NCBI GenBank assembly: GCA_023333625.1
Contig: CM041643.1
Location: forward strand, 34,860,433-34,924,432
Direction of reading: 5' to 3'
DNA from: Bothriochloa decipiens
Lineage: Eukaryota; Streptophyta; Magnoliopsida; Poales; Poaceae
DNA: 64,000 bases
In this document: piece after piece, positions 47,282 to 57,930 of the stretch
Numbering within the stretch: position 1 is the first letter of the stretch
How the letters are laid out: every line of letters starts with the position of its first letter
Program-made: the position numbers and the translations under genes
Notes under the pieces: generated by a model
What the model was told of the DNA's origin: nothing
What the model saw: only the letters and a program-made list of their open reading frames with translations
The model's database searches: none

Positions 47282-49959
47282 CTAAAATATCTTAATAATA
47301 TAAAAAAATAATGCACAAATATAATTAATACTATGAAACAAAAAAATCAAAAAAAGCAGACATACTATTATTTTTAAAGAGCATTTTCGCCATGATTCCG
47401 GAATCCACGACGTGCACGAGGGCGCCGGATGCTCCAGTCTTCCCACTTCTGAGTCATCCATATCATTTCTAATGCGCCGTGTCTTACGATGACCAGGCTT
47501 CTGTCTTAATTTGTCCTTATCGGGCCCCCGCAGGTAGTTACTTCCAGGATTGTTTGTAAAACTACCAAATATTGCGAAACCATAAATCTCTGCATTCCAG
47601 GTTGTCATGACTACCTCCTTCGTAAAATAATGTGAGACATACGGCTTCGGGGACAAATTAGTAAGTGAACAAGCTGCTATAACATGTGAGCACGGCCTGT
47701 GTAGAAGTTTCGGTTTCATGCACGAACAGCTGCATGAGTTATAACGAATAACACACTCTTGTGCAATTCTCTCTCGATTGCCACCACGACGGCCCCGATC
47801 CCTACACAGAACTTCAAAGCGATTCTCTGCTGTGCCCATAGGACGTGCACGATGCAAGCTTGCCTTCTCCACCTTTTTTTCATGTAATTTGTCATGAATG
47901 TTGAAAAAATCAATGTATTATCTGACATCGCATTAAAAGCAACCATATATCTTTCACGGAAGTACTTGCATGTTCCATGCAAAATACCCTCTACGATTGC
48001 TACAAGAGGTAATCCTCTCATGCCTCGAATGACCCAATTGTACACCTCCGCCAAATTTGTTGTCATTATTCCAAACCTCGCCCCATCTGTGTCATATAAT
48101 AATGACCACTTCTCCTTTGGCTCGTACTCAATCCAATCTGAGAAGCACCTGATTGATGACCCCGACCTCCGAACCACGTTCCTCAAGGCATCCGTTGGAA
48201 GGCCTGAAAGAGGAACAGACATATCATTCGGGTCTTCATTCGTACGAGTCGCTAACTCTTCTGTTTGCTTTGTTGTTAATTCATCATGACGTTTCCACAT
48301 TGCATTGAATTTTCTTTGTTGGTTCTGATTGCACAACCTCTTAAACATATTCATAAGGTGTTTATTTTTGAAATGGCTGAAAAAATTTGCACCCAAGTGC
48401 CTCATGCACCATCTTGATTGTATGTCCGACCATCGAGGAGGAAGATCACGCTCCACTGAACCATATTGCATATCCGTTATCGCCTTCAACAAACCGGCAT
48501 GTCGGTCATGTATGACACAAACATTAGGTCGTCCTTGCACCACTGCTAACTTCACACGCTCCAGAAACCAATACCAACTATCTGTGTTCTCACTTTCCAC
48601 AAAAGCAAAAGCAACTGGTAGTACTTGATTATTCCCATCAACACCAATAGCAGTTAGAATCTGACCTTTATACTTTCCTGTTAGAAATGTACCATCCATG
48701 CATAAAACAGGTCTGCAATGACGAAATGCCATTATACATTGACCTAGTGCAAAAAAGGCTCGACGAAGTATTAACTTTCCGGCCTCTTTTGGATCAGACA
48801 CATCCATGATATCATAATATGTACCAATATTTCTTTGTCTGATGGTTTCTAACAATCTTGGTAGGTTCTCATAAGATGCTTCGTACGAACCAAATCTCTT
48901 CTCAATGACCTTCTGTTTCGCTCGCCACGCCTTCGAATAGCTGATGGTGTATTTAAAATCTTCCTCTATAGTAGTCACTATAGATTTCGGCTCATACCTT
49001 AAATTATCAACAATTCGATTATACATGTACTCTGCAATGAAGCTCGATGTAAGAGCAGTATTGGACTTCTCTAATTCTTGTAACTCACATGTATGTTCTG
49101 TTACTATAGAGCACTTCCAAATTGTACTCCATTTTTGCTCATAAGCATGTACCCTAAATGGACAGTCCGAAAACACACATTTAACATCATATACTTTCTT
49201 GTTGGACTTCACAACTACAAAAGACCGCTTCATTGACAGAGACCAGTACTTCACGGCACTCATCACTTCATCTTTGCCTTTGTACATAGCTCCCTCTACT
49301 AGTTCATTCTCATGATATTCCCACGGCACAGAATTTCCTTCGTTGATCATCAAATTCTTCGAACTGTTACTCTTCCACTCCAGTGGGACAGGAATTTCAT
49401 TCTCATCTTCAGATGACTCAGTTTCAGATATATTCTCATTCTCCATATCTTTCATCACCATCTCTTCAACTATATGCTCTATGCGCTCTCCTTCGTCCGC
49501 TTCACCCGTCGGTACCATAGATGACAGGTGATGATCACCCTCTTCATTATCTTCCTCATTATCATTGTAATTGTCATGGCTCGGACCTCCTTCTTCTTCT
49601 ACACCGTGTACCTCATGAACCTCCTTCGTATATGCCTGAACAAGAAGGACTAGAGGCCACCCACGTTCTACAGCTTTGTTGACGTATTTTCTCCATGTTG
49701 ATGTTGCATTAAGCGGTACTAACTCCCAAAAAGTGCCCTCCTGAGCACGACTAACGATACCCATGACCTTAACGTCATGTTGGTTGCTGTCAAGCCCAAA
49801 TATTCGCATCAACCAATTCTGCACACCACTAATTGTTCTCTCATTTGCCCTAGACATCCATCTAGTTACTGAGGCAAATCCTGACAGATCAACCCCGTGT
49901 ACACCTTGAATAATTTCTCCTTCTCCATAATAAATTTGAAATCCTAACTTCTCCGACAT
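47282..49959 (-). CDS. mudrA: Mutator-type transposase MURA (mudrA), one apparent frameshift
   Basis: The main frame from ATG 49959 holds an N-terminal domain, an acidic linker (residues about 120-200) and a WRKY-GCM1-type zinc-finger region (VKCVFSDCPFRV ... TEHTC, about 260-292). The MULE transposase catalytic core follows (LCMDGTFLTGKYKGQ at about 419-433; VIHDRHAGLLKAI at about 482-494). Near 47905 the frame shifts: the main frame ends at 47716, while the family's continuation, including a SWIM zinc finger (CSCSCMKPKLLHRPCSH), lies in the frame 47872-47282. A single T lost from a run of seven (plus-strand A run 47904-47909) would explain it; it could be a real mutation or a sequencing error. 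The protein cuts and inserts the element in the nucleus. Its SWIM domain and basic tail are intact beyond the shift. Confidence 0.9.
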
Positions 49960-50189
49960 CTGTGTAATCTAAAAATTTCAGCTAAAATACCTTTTTAGTA
50001 ATATATTACTAATATTATTTCAACTATAACTATTTAATTTAACAATATATATAAAATAAGAATATAAATAATACTACCGAAATATAATATTAATCGCTTA
50101 ACTGCTCATTACATTATCTAACAATTAATATAACACACATTAAATAATTATATATAAAATTATTTTTTTACTTACCGAAAATTTTTCTC

Positions 50190-50330
50190 TTCCTCTCTTC
50201 TCCTTCTTCCTCCTCCTCCTCCTCCTCTTCTTCTTCTTCTTCTCTTCTCTTCTCTTCTCTTCTCTTCTCCTCTCCTCTTCTCCTCTCTTCTCCTCTCCTC
50301 TCCTCTCCTCTCCTTCTGTTCTCTTCTCCC
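50190..50330. repeat. CT/GA-rich simple tract in mudrA leader
   Basis: About 140 bp of almost pure CTC/CTT (GAG/GAA on the mudrA sense strand) lie between the TATA-like element and the mudrA ATG. GA-rich leaders are common in plant genes. Antisense frames here are translation artefacts of this tract. Confidence 0.8.
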
Positions 50331-50362
50331 AGCCGGCAGCGGCCGGCCGCGGCCGGCCGCGT

Positions 50363-50370
50363 TATATATA
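50363..50370 (-). promoter_or_regulatory. TATA box-like element for mudrA
   Basis: TATATATA in a GC-rich setting, about 400 bp upstream of the mudrA ATG and reading toward it on the minus strand. It lies between the 30-bp repeat array and the GA-rich leader, a fitting core promoter position. Confidence 0.5.
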
Positions 50371-50389
50371 GCGACGCCACGTCGCCCCG

Positions 50390-50640
50390 TGGCCGGGCGA
50401 CATGGGCCAAGTCGCCCACTGGCCGGGTGACATGGGCCAAGTCGCCCACTGGTCGGGCGACATGGGCCACGTCGCCCACTGGTCGGGCGACATGGGCCAC
50501 GTCGCCCATCGGCCGGGCGACGTGGGGCCCGCCATGCCACGTGCACGGCCAAGTCGCCCACTGGTCGGACGACATGGCCCAGGTAGCCCGCCAGTCGGGC
50601 GACAAGGCCCATCTTCGCCCTTCCAACGGGCGACTGATAG
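50390..50640. repeat. Right subterminal 30-bp tandem array of the MULE
   Basis: About seven to eight units of roughly 30 bp, core CGACATGGGCCA(A/C)GTCGCCCA, lie just inside the right terminal repeat. They share the GTCGCCC/GGGCGAC words of the left array but with a different spacer. Being a multiple of three, the array is open in several frames and produces spurious ARPVGD-type repeat proteins. Confidence 0.85.
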
Positions 50641-51165
50641 CCTATTCCTGCAATTTTTTGGTAACGTAGACTAATTTTGTAATTTTTTTAAAAAATAAAT
50701 TTATTAATAAAAAAAATTCGTGATTTTGGAGCAGGAGGAGGCGACTAGGCGAGCAGGCGCGGCCCATCGGCAACCAAAATGGATTCGCTCTCGGCCTGTT
50801 ATTGCCAACAGTTATCTATTTTTCACCAGATGTGATATGGGCTGTGAAAAACAGTAACGAAGAAGATGAAGGCCCAAACGTGGCTTGGGCTATGAGGCCG
50901 GCCTTTAGCCCACTGCGAATTTCGGAAAAGAGGCAGCGCTAAATGGGTCCCTAAACCCCAGCGCCGCGCCTCCGCCTCCGCCTCCGCCACCGCGACCGAT
51001 TCGAGACGAGTCACTGCTCCGCCGGCGAGCTTGCTCCAGTCCCTCCCCGCCACGCGCTACGCCCTCGTCACCCTCGCTCTTTCCGTGACCGTGACCCAGC
51101 CGCGTCGCTAGGCACCGCCTACCTATTTCTCCGACAAGGGTCGCTCGCCACCAACCCAACCCACC

Positions 51166-53451
51166 ATGGGGGCAGCATCCGCCGCCGCCGCCGAAGCCAA
51201 CGGCGAGAGCAAAGACGAATTCCTCGTACGGTGAGCTGAGACTCTTGGTGTCTCTTCCCAGGGTGGTAAGCTACTTAAGCAAATTTTGACCGGCCTGAGC
51301 GTTGGTTGCTTGCAGCGACGACATGCGCGCCGGGGCTGCTCGCCGCTCTCAAGGAGATGAAGTCCAGATTGGACCTCGTCAGGGGCAAGGTCGAGGCCGT
51401 CACGCAGAAGGTAGTAATCTACTCATGTCTTTCTTCCCCTTCCAAGCTTCCGTTCCATCTCCCAGTTTCTTAAACCACTGCGAATTGGGTATATATACGA
51501 TGGGAGAATGAACTACTAGTTCTTGTTCGCTGTGCTCTCGTGTGGATAGGTCAAGGAGAACCAGTTGCCGACGGCCAACGGGATCGGGTACCTAGAGGCG
51601 AAGAACCACCTCCTCCTTGGCTACTGCCAGGACATCGTGTACTACCTCCTCCGCAACGCCAAGGGGCTCTTGGTGGATGGCCACACCGTCGTACGGAGCC
51701 TTGTCGAGATTCGGCTGTTTCTGGAGAAGGTAAAGTTTGCCTGCGCCTTCGATGCTGATTGTTCATTTCGAGCCTTATTGTAGTTGGCTAACTAAAAGTG
51801 ATGATGGTATTCTGCTGAGCTTGGTGTGGTAGATTCGTCCGATTGACAAGAAGGCGGAATACCAAATCCAGAAGCTCACCAATGCTGCTGACAATGCAGC
51901 TGCGCGAGAGAAGACAGGAAATGCAGAGGCGAAGGGAAAGGGCGAGCATTTGGATGAGGAAGACCCCCTGAAGTATAGGCCAAACCCTGATATGATGGAC
52001 ACAAAGTCTGCTCCTGATGAGCAGGTGATACTTTTCACTTCCTTACTGATTTTACACACTTCTTATTACATCTCTAAAGAACCTCTTACATGATGGGCTT
52101 CCTGATGCTCCTGAAGGGCTTCCTTTTGTGAATGCTCGAACCTCCTACATGAACATTACTTTATGACAGGAAGGACTATATCAACTAATAACTTTTCTGC
52201 ATATATCAGAACATAGCAGTTGGTTTAGCCCAAATATCAATAAGTGCAATGTCATTCACATGAACAAATTTTCCCATCTTTCCTGCTACTACAGAATGTC
52301 CTTTGTAATATAATTGTCTCTGGCAAAAGTGAATCAACATCCTTTCTCATCTCAAGAATTTTAGTTGGCATCCCTATAGTGCTGAATTTGATACTGACAT
52401 TAAATCTTCCTGTCCCTTTAGAAATCCACTTTTAGCATCGTGTTTGAGATGTGTATTTGTCCCATTTAAAATATTTTTTTGTTCCTTTTATATTTTGTGC
52501 CTGACCCAACTTGCTTGGGACAAAAAGGCTATGTTGTTGTTGTTCCTTTTATATTTTGCAATTCTGTGTAAGTGCCAAATGCAAAAATTGTCATTAATAC
52601 TTGTCATCCAAACACACCATTTGCTCTAGCAGTGACGTTTGTTTCTCAGTTCATGTTGCGTATCGGTCTATAGCTTCTGCTGTTCTGATGTATAAGTACA
52701 ACCACTTTATTTCAGGATACTGATGGTGTTTACCGTCCTCCAAAATTTATGCCTACTAGCATGGATGATGAAGAGAAGCGTCGTAAAAAAGATTCAAGGA
52801 GAGATAAAGCAATAGCCCGAGTGGCAACAGAAAATCCTTATATTAAAGAAATAATTGAGGATGCTGCGGACAGACCTGAAGAGGTTTCCTTAAATTTTGC
52901 TCTGAATTTATTAGCAGGCTGTCCTGGATGCAGATTAAGCTATGTGCTGTTTATTTTCGTGCTAAATAATCTTTGTGGAATTTACAGTGGAAGGAAACAG
53001 TGGGCGATGAAAGCAGGGAATTTGAGAGGTACATGCGGCAGAGAGAGGAGCAAGAGAAGCAGGAAGAGGAGTTGTTCACTCGGGCTCCTATAACCAAACG
53101 TGATAAGCAGATTGAGAAGCGCATAAGGAGACAGCTGCATGGGTATGTTCAGATGGCTGATGTCTTCTGCTGCTTATTTCCTGTGTATATACACAAACTG
53201 ACTTTGGTCAGCTACAAGTATTGTTTGGCACTCGGTTTGCCCTTCAGCTTGTCTTAATATCCAACTTACACCACCAACTAATATCTTATTCTGGCAACAG
53301 GCTTGGAGGCTTAACCGATGGTTTTGACCTTGGAATGAACATGCTGTTCGATGGAGACAAGGAAGATGATGGCATTTCAAGCAAGTCGCATGGCAAGAGC
53401 GGCAACCGAACGAAGCACCTGAAGAGCAGCAAGAAGAGGAAGAGGCATTAG
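51166..53451 (+). CDS. Neuroguidin/Lcp5-like Sas10/Utp3/C1D family protein, apparent frameshift in exon 2
   Basis: Seven exons: 51166-51230, 51316-51410, 51550-51729, 51833-52024, 52716-52883, 52988-53142 and 53301-53451. The Sas10/Utp3/C1D domain spans exons 2-4 (LAALKEMKSRLDLVR; YLEAKNHLLLGYCQDIVYYLL). Exon 5 starts YRPPKFMPTSMDDEEKRRKK, a neuroguidin/Lcp5 signature. The C-terminus is a lysine-rich nucleolar-type tail (KHLKSSKKRKRH). Relatives act in the small-subunit processome on pre-18S rRNA. Exon 1 and the first 17 bases of exon 2 give RDDMRAG, but the conserved reading LLAALKEMK is one frame over: the run GGGG at 51332-51335 holds one G too many. Either a real frameshift (translation could start at ATG 51356) or a sequence error. 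The MULE ends only about 440 bp upstream of the ATG. Confidence 0.88.
52498..52541 (+). mobile_element. 44-bp 5'-truncated retroposon with 17-bp target duplication
   Basis: In intron 4 of the neuroguidin gene, the direct repeat GTTCCTTTTATATTTTG (52481-52497 and 52542-52558) encloses a 44-bp insert that ends GGCTATGTTGTTGTT. The long perfect repeats and a (TTG)n-type tail are the mark of target-primed reverse transcription. The insert is the extreme 3' end of a TTG-tailed SINE or LINE, so it was severely 5'-truncated. Confidence 0.8.
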
Positions 53452-55574
53452 CCTTGACCCACACTCAGCACTTGAACATACTGGTAAAGCCTAGAAGACG
53501 GTTGAAGCAAGCCACACGGAAAGTTTGAAGCTGAAGTACCTGGAAGCCAAGGAAAGGCTTTGGTTCCTCAATGGAGGTGTATTATTTCTGAAACAGAAAA
53601 CTTGATCTGAGGGACTGATCCTGAGCCAATGGAGAACCGTATATGAATGAATTAACGTGGTAGGTGTGTTAAATTTTGTTAATCTTAAGTATCCCAGATG
53701 TGATCGGTTTGTGGTTACCCGAGTCTCTGTTTCTTGTTTGTATTCTGCAAGCTTGTGGATGCCCCGACAGAATGTCAATCTCAATTCCCACTCCACTGGC
53801 TAAGTGCCTAAGGGATAAGTATATTCTTCTACCTTCTTACCTGACCGACCGGTGAGAGGTGACTCTACCAACAGAGGATCTGAAATTTACGTTCGACGTT
53901 GAAGTACTTGGACCATCGTCTACCAACAGAGTGTAGATTGTTGGTGTGATGGGGTTCGTCGGGTGCGCTTTTATAACGTGGGAGCGCACAAGTGGAGTGA
54001 GGAATAATTTTTTCATCGTCAGCTTCACTGTGGAGAAAGATAACTCTATCGTGTACTTTCTTACTGCGCTTTTTAGCATTGGTGTATAGAAATACTTGGA
54101 CTAGGAGGTGGACTACTGCTCCGAGGAGCTGAGGTTGCGGTGGCCCTGGCTGGCTTCAGCCGCCATGGCGGCGGGGTCCAGCAGCACATCATCAAGGACG
54201 AAGTTCGAGGAGGTCCACGTAGTTTCGCCGCGTCAGTCATAGTTCACCATCTTATAGGTTTCGAGATGCATGCTCCAACTTAAACCCTTCACATAAGATT
54301 AGTGTCAACCAACGGTGTGACCTATGAATACCACTAGCTCGTCAGCTTCCTTGCACATCCTAGGTTCCTGAACCCATCGACTCACACATATGTTAGACTC
54401 GTTGGTCCATTCTTCAAGATGAGTCGAATGGGGAATGGGGAGCTTGTTGTCCGTTGCAGCGCAACGCCTCGAGGGGTGTGCCTTGCGGCACACAAAGACT
54501 GGCCCCTAGGCTTAGGCCGTTGGAGCGGCCGACAACATGCCACGCCCTGAGCCAATCGACAAACTAGCAGAATTCGTTTAGCATATATCCGATCGCATCA
54601 CTAACCCCCATCGGTTTCTCTCTTGACAATTTCAAACACTCTTTGACTCTTTTCAAGGTGCTTTATATCTTTCTCTTGAGATACTTTTCACTATTGGTCT
54701 CGCGCCTATATTTAGCCTTGGATAGGGGTTTATGGCTGGATTTGGGCTAGATTTTCAAACAACTTGACTATGGCTCGTGGTACAATAGGTCCAGGCGGGG
54801 CTCTTACCCTCCTAGGCGTCCGTTTCGACGGAACATGGGCAAAGTAAAATCCTAAAGACGCCTCTTCGGACTATAATTTAGTGATGAAGCCACCAGATCC
54901 TCGAGTTGAGCTAGTCGTGGTATGCTTGCCGTTAGAATGCTTTAAAGTTTCTTCTCCTATCTTAAGTCTTGGGTTGTCCTTACAAACATAGGGTCGCGGT
55001 CGACCATTGATGAAGGAGTACATGATTCTTCTCTTAAAAACATAGCCACAACTTAAAAACTATACAGTAATATATATCAAATACAAATAAAAATCTCATT
55101 AAAATTGCTTAAGTAGTTTATATTATATGAGCTTGAAATGTTTTTCAGTGAGCTTTCAAGAAAATGAATTTATAAAATTAAAATTTTATGACATTTCGAA
55201 CGCGAGTAGCACGCAGCCAAACATTTGCTCAGGCCCTCTGTCTAGATTTCACTGTATGCCTTATTTTCTTTGTTTCCTTTTTTGTATCTTGAAGTTTGGG
55301 ATTAGCCCGACCCTCTGTTTTATTTTTTGCTTCCCTGTACTCCTGGTTTATTCGCTTTAATAAATTCCTGTAGAGGCCCCGGCCCCTCCAGTTACGTAAA
55401 AAAAAACATTTGCTCAGGCCTCCGTGGCACGCAAGAAAAAGGACGATATACGAAGCGATAAGCCTTGTCAGTTAGGCGTCGCCATCACGAAGCAGTTGCT
55501 TCCCCATTATCTCAAAACTAATCAGGGAAACAAATCCACTCGCCGCGGAAAACTTTCCTTCTGGGCCTCGTCCC
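53452..55574. other. 3' flank of neuroguidin and non-coding stretch
   Basis: 53452 to about 53830 is probably 3' untranslated sequence. Beyond it no gene can be supported. The word TCTACCAACAGAG occurs twice (53866 and 53928). 55260-55410 is pyrimidine-rich and resembles the untranslated tail of a retroelement. 54120-55000 has no recognisable coding block. Confidence 0.45.
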
Positions 55575-55671
55575 TTGGCGCCCCTGAAATTGCTTGATCG
55601 CGTGGCGACTCGGGTCGGACGGATGCCGGTCGACGTTGAGGCGGCGAGGGACCCACCTCAACGGGCATCGA

Positions 55672-56267
55672 TCATCCGCGTGCAGCTCGTCGTCGATAGG
55701 CGGGGACAGCGACGAGTGCTCGCCGCCGGGGAAGGAGGAGGAAGGGGATGGGGAGGTGCAGAGCGCGTACGCGGGAGGTGATGCATCCGCTGTTGTAGCT
55801 CGGGCCCTGCAGCAGCGCCAGCGTATTGCACCCGATCGCCGTGAACTCGTTTTGTGTCGCCGCGATCAGTAACGGCGACGCGAGGTCGACCGAACTATTG
55901 TTCCTGACGCTCGTGGTTAGGGACCTGTAGCAGAAGGACGACTTACGGACAAGAACGCGCATGTCGCCCGACTCCACCGAGATGTTGAGGACCTCGATGT
56001 TGCCTGTGTCCAGGTATGGTCGCGGCGGGTTGAAGCTGTGGTTGCAAGTGACGTAGTGCTGGCCCTTCCAGGAACACCGCTCGCCGACGCCATATATGGG
56101 TAGGGAATATCTACTTCGCCGCACCTGTCATGGCAGTCCGGCGGCCGTGGAGCCGCCAGCGGTGATGGCGCCACCATATTCTCAGTGCTGGCGGCGGCCG
56201 CTACCGCCGGAACCAGATGGGATATCACAGTGAGTGCGGGAAGGAGAAAACACAGGGCTTGTGCCAT
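55672..56267 (-). pseudogene. Wall-associated kinase ectodomain fragment (GUB_WAK_bind), frameshifted
   Basis: From ATG 56267 the frame opens with a signal peptide (MAQALCFLLPALTVISHLV) and then CHDRCGEVDIPYPY, the start of the cysteine-rich galacturonan-binding domain of wall-associated kinases. Two extra bases (ATAT for AT, near 56093) shift the frame. The continuation GVGERCSWKGQHYVTCNHSFNPP, then SFCYRSL and ATQNEFTAIGCNTLALLQG, is in the frame ending 55672. Homology to the family stops soon after SGCIT. No EGF, transmembrane or kinase exon follows downstream, so this is a truncated gene relic. Confidence 0.8.
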
Positions 56268-57930
56268 GGCTAGTGTGCTTGCAAATGACTATTGCATTGT
56301 TAGCATATATGGATTAGTAGAATTCACGACCAGTCCCCATCAGAAAGATTCTTTCAGGTCCCCGTACTCTCAAAATATTTTTTTAGTCCTCAAACAATAA
56401 ACATGGTTTTGAGTCACACCTTGATCAAAACAAAGCCTCACCAACTCCCTACACTGAGGTAGCATCCTGACTCGATATTGATGTAGACCCGCCAGCATGT
56501 GAAGTGCACCTCTCTTTATCTTTAACACGAAGGACCCATTCGTCGGTAGAATATATATATCTCTTTTCTTGTTGGGATGAAAGGGTAAAACCAATACAGA
56601 ATTTTTTTCTCAACTTGTGATGAATCATGAGGGTAACATCTACCATCAGATATGCAGAGGAATTAATTAAATATAATGTACAATAAATACAATGATTTAC
56701 GTGAAAAATCTCCTTAAGGTGGAGTAAAAACAACCAGACCACTCCCTGCAAAACTTCCACTATAATCAACAATGGGTACAAGGAGTCTTCTAACATATTG
56801 AGATTTTGCCACCACCACTAGCTCCATTCTCACGCCTTCGGCCCTGTACCCGCCCTTTTACAACACGAGGTTTTCACCTCCCTCTCCATGCGGCAGTGGC
56901 AGGGGTCTATATGGCAAGGATTCGATGAAAATAGTGGTGGGCAAGCATCATAGGTAAAGGTTTGAGATTCGTTGCACGCCCATAGGATGGAGGCCCAACT
57001 CGCTCGTTGGGTTTGCGTTAGGCACACCCTATCCATGTCGTCAATGGCTTCCCCATTGGGCAGGGAGGGAAGGTAGAAGAAAGATCTGACGAGTGGCGCG
57101 CTGCCTAGCTTGGACCAGTGGGCCCGAGCGCTAAAGTGTCCAAGCCAAGCTAGCTTTGCTACTACCTAAGCAAAAGTAGGTACCAAAAACCACTCCAAGG
57201 GGTTAAATGTATGGTTTAATGAAGTTTAGTCTGCACAAACTCCAGTTTTAAGATCAAGGGGTTATGTAGATTTTTTCTTTTACTTTACATAGTTTGTATA
57301 ATGAAACAACCCACCACAAGGATTTTCATTGAAACCTTGCATGGATCTCCATTGTGCCGTTGTGGACACCCCAGAGTAGAATCCCAATTAACTTACCATA
57401 GAGCCCACCATTAATGCCCTATGCAAATCTACTGCAAGTCTTGCCATAGAAACTCGCATGGTTACATGATGGACCCAACAATGGATGCCTTGCTGCCACC
57501 ATAAACACCATGCCCGGATCCGTTGCCAAAGCCCATAGCACCTCGGTTTGTCAATGGACCTACGTTAGAGACTTGAAGAGGGAGAGGAAAATTATAAAGG
57601 ACAGAGGGTAAGTAGTCAACAAGTGTAGAAGTGATGTCCATGTTAGATATATGGTCTCAACATGAAATTTGTGTGCTCGACTCCAGATCCCGATATTGGG
57701 GGGAGATAGTGTGCATGACATCCTCTGTGTGCTCTAGGTATAAATTCCAAAGGAGAGGAGGGGTTGTCAGATTTGTAATAGTTGGGTGGCGGTAGAGGCT
57801 GAGGGAGGGGAGGAGACATGAATAGAGAGGTATAGAGACATGGTTGCTCGGAGTCGTATGGGTGGCACGAGAAAGGAGTAGTTGCTTAGGTGGCAAATGA
57901 TTGAGGGAAAGGGGGCTATTAGGTTAGTAA
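56268..57930. other. Non-coding stretch
   Basis: Upstream flank of the WAK relic. Several short minus-strand frames (56370-57036, 57657-57896) have no recognisable domain. I see no RNA gene or repeat of note. Confidence 0.45.

Larger units (their letters stand above)
43866..50719 (-). mobile_element. Mutator-like element (MULE) carrying mudrA and a plant mobile domain gene
   Basis: Both ends share a 57-bp perfect inverted repeat (43866-43922 and 50663-50719) starting GAATTTTTTTTATTAATAAA. Imperfect similarity extends further, through the AGTCGCCC...GGGCGAC words. The element is flanked by the direct repeat GTGATTTTGG (43856-43865 and 50720-50729), a target duplication of 9-10 bp as expected for MULEs. 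Inside, on the minus strand, are mudrA (49959-47282) and a PMD gene (47279-44388). It sits between RSH (stop 43003) and the neuroguidin gene (ATG 51166). The perfect TIR and target duplication indicate recent insertion. Confidence 0.95.

Noticed and set aside
47125..47400. Direct in-frame fusion of MURA and PMD
   Set aside because: Joining the mudrA frame through the 47365-47282 intron puts the PMD exon out of frame and reaches a stop; only a different frame at the end of mudrA joins PMD in frame.
48329..49531. Plus-strand frames of 60-130 codons opposite mudrA
   Set aside because: Shadows of the mudrA coding strand, which has recognisable catalytic and zinc-finger motifs.
50190..50330. CRISPR array or other prokaryotic repeat
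   Set aside because: The tract is simple CT/GA sequence without spacers, and the window is clearly plant nuclear DNA.
50168..50626. 146-152 codon frames with repeats of ARPVGD type and E/R-rich tails
   Set aside because: They are translations of the 30-bp subterminal array and the GA-rich leader of the MULE, both non-coding.
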